Positions 1 to 5,211 of a stretch of DNA of 6,426 bases are shown here, piece by piece. How positions within the stretch are numbered: position 1 is the stretch's first letter; each line of letters begins with the position of its first letter. Source of the stretch: an uncultured Actinomycetes bacterium (GTDB lineage Bacteria > Actinomycetota > Thermoleophilia > Solirubrobacterales > 70-9); the NCBI GenBank assembly GCA_946479725.1, contig CAMLHB010000136.1:1-6426 (forward strand), in the 5' to 3' direction. Position numbers and translations under genes: made by a program. The notes under the pieces are model-generated. The model did not search any database and was not told where the DNA came from. It saw nothing but the letters and a program-made list of their open reading frames with translations.

Positions 1-296
1 CTTTGCGCCCCTACAGGGGCCAAAAGGGTGGAAACGACCTCGGGTTGGTGCTCGATCAGGACGGTGCCGTGAACCTGGCGGGCGATGGCGATCTGGTCGG
101 GCTCGAAGCCGAGGGCCGCCGCAAGGCGGCGGCGGTTCTCCCGTACCGCCTCGCCGTCGTCGCCGGTCAGAAGGCCGAGGTTGAGGCTGTCGAAAGGGGT
201 CGTGCTGACGCCGCCGAGGCGGGTCGAGAATGCCGCGGCGGCCCCGTCCAGCCTTGCCTGCAGCCATCGCACTCCGTCGCGCTCGCGCCACTCCAT
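1..296 (-). CDS. pgeF: PgeF/YfiH-family laccase-domain protein, N-terminal part only (cut by window edge)
   Basis: Reading the minus strand from an ATG at 296 gives 98 codons that run off the left edge. The family signature is clear: FSTRLGGVS (residues 23-31), SLNLG (37-41), a VRENRRRLAAALGF segment (51-64) and RQVHG (73-77), whose His76 is one of the family's conserved metal ligands. Members are about 240-270 aa, so roughly 60% is missing. The family (DUF152, 'multicopper polyphenol oxidase', YlmD/YfiH) is known for peptidoglycan editing (PgeF) in E. coli and for purine nucleoside phosphorylase or deaminase activity in other members. Which role applies here cannot be decided from this fragment. 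The start is 26 bp after the cca stop on the same strand, so co-transcription with cca is likely. No strong Shine-Dalgarno is visible; TTG in frame 15 nt upstream is a weaker alternative start. The last visible residues (about 89-98) look unlike the usual family and coincide with a palindrome at 1-26. Confidence 0.85.
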   Translation of the reverse strand, partial: MEWRERDGVRWLQARLDGAAAAFSTRLGGVSTTPFDSLNLGLLTGDDGEAVRENRRRLAAALGFEPDQIAIARQVHGTVLIEHQPEVVSTLLAPVGAQ

Positions 297-322
297 CGCC
301 GGTAACAAAGCAGACGCCGCCG

Positions 323-1420
323 CTACTCGGCTCGCGCCGCGGCCAGGGCCGCCGCCAGCTCCTCCTCGAACCCGGACGCCTCGCCTTCCAGCTTCTTGAC
401 CCGGGCTGCCCGCAGCCCGCGGCCGATCGCCGGGCCGTGCGGCACTCCGGCGGCGAGCAGGTCCTCGCCGCCGATCTCCAGCTCGACGTTGCGCCAGACG
501 GTCAGATAGCGGTCGAGCCAGGAGGCTCCCATCGCCCGGGCCAGGATCAGCTCGACCGGATCCCGCCGCTCGGCGACCTCGACGGCTTCGGCCGGCTTCG
601 GCGGCCACATCGAGGCGAGGACGTTCTCCGACCCTTCCGGCCCCAGTGCTGCCGCGATCAGCGCCTGCTCGCGCGGAACCAGCTCGCCCCAGTGCGAGAC
701 GCGGAGCAGGTCATCGACCGCCTGCATCAGCTCGACCCCGTTCGGACGCAGGTCGATCAGCCCCCAGCCGGCGAGCAGGCCGAGCCCGACCGCGCCGGCC
801 GGTTCGGCAGCGAGCCGCTCCAGCTCGGCGCGGCGGCGGGACGCCGAGACGGTCGCGAGGTCCGACTGCCGCAGCAGCCGATCGGTCTCGGGCTCGAGCG
901 TGAAACCGTAGCGGGCGGCGTAGCGGGCGGCGCGGATCGCCCGGGTCGGGTCATCGAGGAAGGACTCCGGGTGGAGGACGCGGAGCAGCCGCTGGCGCAG
1001 GTCCTCCTGGCCGGCGTGGGGATCGACTACACGCGCCTCGCCGGCGAGCGGGATCGCCATCGCGTTGACCGTGAAGTCGCGGCGGGCAAGGTCGGCCTCG
1101 ACGCTCCCAGCCGGCGCGACCACCGGCAGCGCCCCCGGCTCCGGGTAGGTCTCGGTCCGCGCCGAGGCGACATCGACCTCGTGCCCCTCGACCTCGACCT
1201 TGACCGTGCCGAAGCGGTCGTGCTCGGCGCTGGCGCCGCCCAGCCGCGCCGCCAGCGCCGCCGCGTCGCCCAAGACGACGAGGTCGACGTCGGCCCGCGG
1301 CCGGCCGAGCAGCAGGTCGCGGACCGCGCCGCCGACCAGGTAGACGGGCTCCTCGGCCTCGCGCCGGACCCGGCCGAGCTCGGGATGGGCATGGTGCAGC
1401 GCTGCTGCCAGGTCGGTCAT
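323..1420 (-). CDS. cca: tRNA nucleotidyltransferase (CCA- or CC-adding), class II
   Basis: Encodes 365 aa from the ATG at 1420. Class II nucleotidyltransferases add CCA, or CC alone where a separate A-adding enzyme exists, to tRNA 3' ends in the cytoplasm. Visible motifs: the GGAVRD flexible nucleotide loop (residues 30-35), catalytic DVD (Asp44, Asp46), RRDFTVNAMA (113-122), a DPHAGQEDL stretch (133-141), and FLDDPTRAIRAARYAARYGF split over 154-173, which corresponds to the template motif EDxxR. Here the Glu of that motif is Asp156, followed by Asp157 and Arg160. The C-terminal end has a GVPHGP...GRGLRAARVKKLEGE segment like that of other bacterial poly(A)-polymerase/CCA family proteins. 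I chose the ATG at 1420 over the in-frame ATG at 1459: AGGCGG lies a few bases upstream of it, the conserved fold begins soon after, and the longer form would overlap the divergent gene. CC- versus CCA-adding specificity cannot be read from the sequence. The pgeF homologue follows at 26 bp. Confidence 0.92.
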   Translation of the reverse strand: MTDLAAALHHAHPELGRVRREAEEPVYLVGGAVRDLLLGRPRADVDLVVLGDAAALAARLGGASAEHDRFGTVKVEVEGHEVDVASARTETYPEPGALPVVAPAGSVEADLARRDFTVNAMAIPLAGEARVVDPHAGQEDLRQRLLRVLHPESFLDDPTRAIRAARYAARYGFTLEPETDRLLRQSDLATVSASRRRAELERLAAEPAGAVGLGLLAGWGLIDLRPNGVELMQAVDDLLRVSHWGELVPREQALIAAALGPEGSENVLASMWPPKPAEAVEVAERRDPVELILARAMGASWLDRYLTVWRNVELEIGGEDLLAAGVPHGPAIGRGLRAARVKKLEGEASGFEEELAAALAAARAE

Positions 1421-1439
1421 CGACCGCCTACGATGACCG
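1414..1439. promoter_or_regulatory. Inverted repeat in the divergent cca/deacetylase gap (possible operator)
   Basis: CGGTCATCG (1414-1422) and CGATGACCG (1431-1439) are perfect 9-bp reverse complements separated by 8 bp. They span the cca start codon and most of the 28-bp gap between the two divergent genes. A symmetric site here could bind a dimeric regulator or form a hairpin over the cca translation start. The gap is too short to hold two separate promoters, so at least one promoter must lie inside a coding region. No convincing -35/-10 pair is visible. Function is inference only; a 9-bp repeat in GC-rich DNA can arise by chance. Confidence 0.25.
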
Positions 1440-1448
1440 CTCTCGCGG

Positions 1449-2369
1449 ATGGCCGGCAACTACGGAGAGGGCGAAGCGCAAGCGCGCACGGACGAGCGCG
1501 CACGGCGCCGGGCGGCCGAGCGGCGCCTGCGCCGCCAGCGTCTGCTCGCGATCGCCGGCCTCCTGCTCCTGGCCGGGGCGACCGCGGCGGCTGTGGCGGC
1601 GCTGCGCAGTGGCAGCGGCGGCGGGCAGACGGACGCAACCGCCTCGCCTACCAAGCACCATGCCTCCCTGGCGCCTGAACCCGCGACCCGCTCCCACTCC
1701 GGCTGGCGCCCCCACACCGGCCCGGTCCCGATCCTCGAGTACCACGTCCTCGGCCGCCCCCAGACCGAGGTCCCCTATCCCGACCTCTACCTTCCGCGGG
1801 CAAGCTTCCGCAAGCAGATGGACTGGCTGGACGAACAGGGTTACGAAGCGGTGACCCTCGAACAGGTGGAGGAAGCCTGGTACCACCACGGCACCCTGCC
1901 GCCGAAGCCCATCGTCCTCTCCTTCGACGATGGCTATCGCCCGCAATACACCTTCGCCCTCCCCGCCCTGGCCAAGCACGGGTGGCCCGGCGTCCTCAAC
2001 CTCAAGGCCGAAGGTTCCGACCTCTACACCAGCAACGTCGAAGCGATGCTCGAAGCGGGCTGGGAGCTGGCGGCGCACACGATCAACCACTCCGACCTGA
2101 CCACCCTGGAAGGCGAAGCCCTGGAAGCAGAAGTATCGGGCTCCCGCAAGATCCTCCAGCGCGAATTCCACGTCCCGGTGAACAACTTCTGCTACCCCGC
2201 CGGCCGCTTCGACTCCACGGTCATAGCCGCCGTCGAAGCCGCCGGCTACGAGGGAGCAACCACCGAGATCCCGGGCTACGCCACCAGAGACCACCCCTAC
2301 GAACTAGCTCGCATCGAGGTCCTGGGCAGCTGGACCCTCAAGGACCTGGCAGCGTCCCTCCAAAGATGA
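1449..2369 (+). CDS. Membrane-anchored polysaccharide deacetylase (CE4 / NodB-homology domain)
   Basis: Encodes 306 aa. Residues 1-31 are hydrophilic and Arg-rich. Residues 32-51 form a hydrophobic helix with no clear cleavage site, so a signal anchor with the enzyme outside the membrane is likely. A Ser/Thr/Pro/Gly-rich linker (about 53-90) leads to the catalytic domain (about 92-306). Motif 1 is LSFDDG (157-162; Asp160 catalytic base, Asp161 metal). Motif 2 is HTINH (210-214; His210 and His214 metal ligands). Motif 3 is FCYPAG (247-252). The entry PILEYHVL (94-101) and the FxYPxG form of motif 3 resemble the IcaB/PgaB branch, which removes N-acetyl groups from surface poly-N-acetylglucosamine. 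The true substrate here is unknown; peptidoglycan or another glycan is possible. The ATG at 1449 is the first start after an in-frame stop at 1434, but no good ribosome-binding site precedes it. By hand count about 16 of 26 Glu codons are GAA, unlike the GAG-dominated neighbours. The stop codon lies inside the inverted repeat at 2364-2383. It is divergent from cca and convergent with hisF. Confidence 0.88.
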   Translation: MAGNYGEGEAQARTDERARRRAAERRLRRQRLLAIAGLLLLAGATAAAVAALRSGSGGGQTDATASPTKHHASLAPEPATRSHSGWRPHTGPVPILEYHVLGRPQTEVPYPDLYLPRASFRKQMDWLDEQGYEAVTLEQVEEAWYHHGTLPPKPIVLSFDDGYRPQYTFALPALAKHGWPGVLNLKAEGSDLYTSNVEAMLEAGWELAAHTINHSDLTTLEGEALEAEVSGSRKILQREFHVPVNNFCYPAGRFDSTVIAAVEAAGYEGATTEIPGYATRDHPYELARIEVLGSWTLKDLAASLQR

Positions 2370-2454
2370 CCGGGTATCCCTCGAACTGGCGGATACTCAA
2401 AAAGCCGGCCTAATTAGGTCGGCTTTTGTCAGGGCGAGGGATACCCGGTCATCT
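2364..2454. repeat. 20-bp perfect inverted repeat enclosing the terminator hairpin
   Basis: The arms at 2364-2383 (starting AGATGACCGGG) and 2435-2454 (ending CCCGGTCATCT) are exact reverse complements over 20 bp; pairing fails on both sides. The left arm contains the TGA stop of the deacetylase (2367-2369). The right arm overlaps the hisF TAG stop (2453-2455 on the minus strand). Both convergent genes therefore run into the same sequence. In RNA from either strand the arms would form a long outer stem around the terminator hairpin. A third related octamer, GGATACTC (2391-2398), can pair with GGGTATCC (2372-2379) through seven Watson-Crick pairs and one G-U, as an alternative fold in the plus-strand transcript. 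Confidence 0.9.
2399..2428. terminator. Bidirectional intrinsic terminator between deacetylase and hisF
   Basis: A self-complementary hairpin spans 2400-2427, with AAAAGCCGG pairing to TCGGCTTTT around a CCTAATTAGG palindromic core. The pairs are Watson-Crick except one G-U in the plus-strand RNA (2408/2419), which becomes an A-C mismatch in the minus-strand RNA. Plus-strand transcripts end in a U4 tract and minus-strand transcripts in a U5 tract, so the element can stop both convergent genes. The A/T-rich flanks and core stand out from the GC-rich surroundings. It marks hisF as the last gene of the his transcript. Confidence 0.85.
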
Positions 2455-3247
2455 ACAACCTGACGGGGATCCCGTCTTTAGCCATCCGCTCCTTAGCCTC
2501 CCGCACCCGATAGCGCCCGTAGTGAAAGATCGAGGCGCAGAGAACCGCGTCGGCGTTCCCCTGGGTAACCGCCTCGCTCAGATGCGTGAGCTCACCGGCT
2601 CCCCCTGAGGCGATCACCGGCACCCCGACCGCGTCGGCCACGGCTTTCGTCAACTCCAGGTCGTAGCCGTCGTTGGTGCCGTCGCGGTCCATGCTCGTCA
2701 GCAGGACCTCCCCCGCCCCGCGGGAAACGGCCTCTTCGGCCCAGCCGACCGCGTCGCGCCCCTCGACCCGCTTGCGCCCGCCGTTGACGTAGACGCCCCA
2801 GGTCGCCGGAGCGCTGCAGGGCGAGGAGGCGACGGGCGGCTCCCCCTCCCGCTTGGCGTCGATCGCGATCACCACGCACTGAGCGCCGAAGTGGTCGGCC
2901 AGCTCGCTCAGCAGCTCGGGCCGCGCCAGCGCCGCCGAGTTGACCGAGACCTTGTCGGCGCCCGCGTCGAGGACGGCCTGCGCGTCCTCGACGGAGCGAA
3001 TCCCGCCGCCGATCGTGAAGGGGATGAAGACGTTGTCGGCGGTCCGCCGCGCCAGCTCGACGATCGTCTCCCGCTGCTCGTGCGAGGCGGTGATGTCGAG
3101 GAAGACCAGCTCGTCGGCGCCCTCGGCGTCGTAGCGCTCAGCCAGCTCGACCGGATCGCCGGCGTCGCGCAGGCCGACGAAGTTGGTGCCCTTGACCACG
3201 CGCCCGGCGTTGACGTCGAGGCAGGGGATGACGCGCTTCAGTGCCAT
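2453..3247 (-). CDS. hisF: Imidazole glycerol phosphate synthase cyclase subunit HisF
   Basis: Encodes 264 aa. HisF is the (beta/alpha)8-barrel subunit that uses ammonia delivered by HisH to convert PRFAR into imidazole glycerol phosphate and AICAR. Catalytic Asp11 ([14 protein letters not shown], residues 7-20) and Asp130 (VIAIDAKR, 126-133) are present. Phosphate-binding loops appear as FTIGGGIR (77-84) and VIASGGAG (211-218). [11 protein letters not shown] (186-196) and the C-terminal [14 protein letters not shown] are also typical. The stretch between Asp130 and VNGGRK (about 134-153) is longer than in Thermotoga HisF; actinobacterial enzymes also have an extended loop there, so this fits the lineage. 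The ATG at 3247 lies 4 bp after the restored hisA stop, with only a weak GAG upstream; translational coupling to hisA is likely. The TAG stop touches the inverted repeat of the terminator region. Confidence 0.97.
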   Translation of the reverse strand: MALKRVIPCLDVNAGRVVKGTNFVGLRDAGDPVELAERYDAEGADELVFLDITASHEQRETIVELARRTADNVFIPFTIGGGIRSVEDAQAVLDAGADKVSVNSAALARPELLSELADHFGAQCVVIAIDAKREGEPPVASSPCSAPATWGVYVNGGRKRVEGRDAVGWAEEAVSRGAGEVLLTSMDRDGTNDGYDLELTKAVADAVGVPVIASGGAGELTHLSEAVTQGNADAVLCASIFHYGRYRVREAKERMAKDGIPVRL

Positions 3248-3251
3248 CCGC

Positions 3252-3985
3252 TCAGGTTAGGGCGGCGATACCCTCGGCGACCGTGAACCTGCGCTCGTAA
3301 AGAGCGCGGCCGACGATCACGCCCTCGAGGTTGGGCCCCGCCGCGGCGGCCATCCGCTCCAGGTGGGCGAGCTCACCGACCCCACCGGAGGCGATGACCT
3401 GGGATGAGGTGCTGTCGGCGCCGCGAAGGCGATCTCGTTCAGCTGGTCGATTGCCGGGCCCTCCATGGTGCCGTCGACCTCAATTGCCGTACAGAGGAAG
3501 CGCTCGACCCCGATCCCGGTCAGGGCATCCACCATCCTGACGCCGCTCATGTCGCTGACCTCGGTCCAGCCGTGAAGGGAGACCTTGCCGCCGCGGGTAT
3601 CGATCGAGACGACGATGCGATCGCCGCGATCCGTCAGGGCCTGGGAGAGAAAGTCGGGGTCGCGGAGCGCCGCGGTGCCGATAACGACCCGCGCCGCGCC
3701 GGCATCGAAGGCCGCGTCGACGGAGGCGATGTCGCGCAGGCCGCCGCCGACCTGGATCGGGCACGAAACCGCGGCGGCAATCCGGCGCACCGCCTTGAGG
3801 TTGCGCGGTTCGCCCGCCTTGGCGCCGTCGAGGTCGACGACGTGGAGGAACTCGGCCCCTTCCTCGGCCCAGCGCCTTGCCGCGTCAACCGGGTCGGCGT
3901 CGTAGGCCGTCTCGCGCTCGTAGTCGCCCTGCAGCAGGCGCACGGCCTGACCGCCGCGGATGTCGATCGCCGGGTAGAGGATCAC
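3252..3985 (-). CDS. hisA: HisA (ProFAR isomerase; PriA-type not excluded), interrupted by a one-base frameshift
   Basis: HisA converts ProFAR to PRFAR. The GTG start at 3985, 6 bp after the hisH stop, begins [12 protein letters not shown] with catalytic Asp8; the second catalytic residue is Asp129 in SIDTRGG, and IQVGGGLRD (77-85) is a phosphate loop. After Pro195, whose CCC codon is 3403-3401, the frame goes wrong: 27 unrelated residues follow to a stop at 3317. The expected end, QVIASGGVG...[18 protein letters not shown], continues in another frame to a TGA at 3254-3252. One extra C (CAT CCC CAG) restores a 244-aa protein, normal for the family. As read, the product lacks the last beta-strands and the second phosphate site and would be inactive. 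No plausible -1 slippery heptamer is visible, so sequencing error or recent mutation is likelier than programmed shifting. In many actinobacteria this enzyme is PriA and also serves as TrpF; the sequence alone does not decide. Confidence 0.9.
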
Positions 3986-3991
3986 GCGGGC

Positions 3992-4624
3992 TCAGGCGGC
4001 GGCGGGCGCCTTGGCGCAGATGCCGGCGAAGTTCGAGAGCAGCCGCAACCCGGCGCTGCTCGACTTCTCGGGGTGGAACTGGACGCCGAAGACGTTCTCG
4101 CGCTCGGCGGCGCAGGCGAAGCGGCTGCCGTACTCGGCGCTGCCCAGCAGGTCCTCCGGGTTCGGTCGCGGTGCGAAGGAGTGGACGAAGTAGAAGGGCG
4201 TCTCCGAGGGCAGGCCCTCGGTCAGCCGCGACTCGCGCTCCCAGCGCACCGGCGACCAGCCGATGTGCGGGACCTTGAGTCCGTCGGCCTCGAGGCCCTC
4301 CACCGGCCCGGCGAGAAGGCCGAGGCCGCCGGAGCCGCCGAGCTCGGCGGTCGACTCGAAGAGCAGCTGCAGGCCGAGGCAGATGCCGAGGATCGGCACC
4401 CCCGCCCCGCGGCGCTCGGCGATCAGCTCGTCCAGCCCGTGCTCGCGGATCCGCTCCATCGCCCGCGGCATCGCCCCGACGCCGGGCAGGATGACGCCGT
4501 CGGCGGCGCAGGCCTCGTCCGGGTCGCTGCTGATCGTCGCCGTCACCCCGACGTGCTCGAGCGCCTTCTCGACCGAGCGCAGGTTCCCCATCCCGTAGTC
4601 GAGAATCGCGATCCGGGCGCTCAT
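3992..4624 (-). CDS. hisH: Imidazole glycerol phosphate synthase glutamine amidotransferase subunit HisH
   Basis: Encodes 210 aa, a normal length for HisH, the class I glutaminase that feeds ammonia to HisF. It begins [20 protein letters not shown]. The oxyanion-region PGVGA is at residues 47-51. The catalytic triad is Cys82 in GICLGLQ (80-86), His184 and Glu186 in QFHPEKS (182-188). The FYFVHSF segment (144-150) is typical. A longer open frame reaching 4900 is only an upstream shadow: the family N-terminus starts at the ATG at 4624, which overlaps the hisB stop as ATGA and has AGGGG about 11 nt upstream. hisA follows after 6 bp. The HisH partner hisF lies two genes downstream in the same transcript. 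Confidence 0.97.
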   Translation of the reverse strand: MSARIAILDYGMGNLRSVEKALEHVGVTATISSDPDEACAADGVILPGVGAMPRAMERIREHGLDELIAERRGAGVPILGICLGLQLLFESTAELGGSGGLGLLAGPVEGLEADGLKVPHIGWSPVRWERESRLTEGLPSETPFYFVHSFAPRPNPEDLLGSAEYGSRFACAAERENVFGVQFHPEKSSSAGLRLLSNFAGICAKAPAAA

Positions 4625-5211
4625 GCGCTCAGGGTCCCCTTGGTCGAGGGCACGCCGCTCTCCTCGGGGTCGATCGAGACGGCGACCCGCAGGGCGCGGG
4701 CGAAGGCCTTGAAGGCGGCCTCGATCATGTGGTGGGCGTTGGTCCCGGAGCGGACCCAGATGTGCAGGGTCAGCTTGGCGCTGTTGGCGACGGCGCGGAA
4801 GAACTCCTCGGCCAGCTCCGAATCGAAGCCGGCGATCGAGACCACCGGCAGGTCGGCGGCGAAGTCGCAGTAGGGGCGGCCGGAGATGTCGATCGCGCAC
4901 TCGGCCAGGGACTCGTCCATCGGCGCCAGGGCGGAGCCGTAGCGGCGGATCCCGGCGCGGTCGCCGAGCGCCTCGTCGAGCGCCTGCCCGAAGACGATGC
5001 CGACGTCCTCGACCGTGTGGTGGGCGCCGGTCTCCAGGTCGCCCTCGGCCTCGACCTCCAGCCCGAGGCGGCCGTGGCGCGCCAGCAGGTCCAGCATGTG
5101 GTCGAGGAAGCCGACGCCCGTGCTGGCGCTCGCCTCTCCCCCGTCGAGGTCGAGGGAGAGCCGGATCTGGGTCTCGGCGGTGCTGCGCTCTTTGCTCGCG
5201 GTTCTGCTCAT
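4621..5211 (-). CDS. hisB: Imidazoleglycerol-phosphate dehydratase HisB (monofunctional)
   Basis: Encodes 196 aa, the size of a stand-alone dehydratase without the histidinol-phosphatase domain found in enterobacteria. It dehydrates imidazole glycerol phosphate to imidazole acetol phosphate using manganese. Metal-binding motifs are [13 protein letters not shown] (residues 35-47; His37, His46), HHTVEDVG (64-71; His64, His65, Glu68) and [17 protein letters not shown] (158-174; His160, His161, Glu164). The C-terminus STKGTLSA is characteristic. The ATG at 5211 overlaps the hisD stop as ATGA, and its own TGA overlaps the hisH start in the same way, so all three genes are probably translationally coupled. 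Glu codons read by eye are almost all GAG, in contrast to the deacetylase. Confidence 0.97.
   Translation of the reverse strand: MSRTASKERSTAETQIRLSLDLDGGEASASTGVGFLDHMLDLLARHGRLGLEVEAEGDLETGAHHTVEDVGIVFGQALDEALGDRAGIRRYGSALAPMDESLAECAIDISGRPYCDFAADLPVVSIAGFDSELAEEFFRAVANSAKLTLHIWVRSGTNAHHMIEAAFKAFARALRVAVSIDPEESGVPSTKGTLSA

Noticed and set aside
709..723. 15-bp copy of the cca translation-start context (GGTCATCGACCGCCT, also at 1415-1429) inside cca
   Set aside because: In the coding frame it encodes ordinary residues (AVDDL), and the out-of-frame ATG it contains opens only a reading frame of about 18 codons. Most likely coincidence in GC-rich DNA.
1421..1459. Longer cca start at 1459
   Set aside because: It would add 13 non-conserved residues and overlap the divergent deacetylase gene. 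The ATG at 1420 has a better ribosome-binding sequence.
230..1678. 482-codon open frame on the plus strand
   Set aside because: It lies antisense to cca and partly out of frame with the deacetylase. Its Arg/Gly/Pro/Asp-rich, low-complexity product matches no family I know, which is typical of shadow frames in GC-rich DNA. The opposite strand carries clear cca motifs.
3404..4873. 489-codon open frame on the plus strand
   Set aside because: It is antisense to hisA, hisH and part of hisB, which all have catalytic motifs on the minus strand. Its composition is that of a GC-rich shadow frame.
3992..4900. 302-codon extended version of HisH
   Set aside because: The upstream part is a shadow of hisB. 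HisH normally starts at [14 protein letters not shown], and its ATG overlaps the hisB stop codon.
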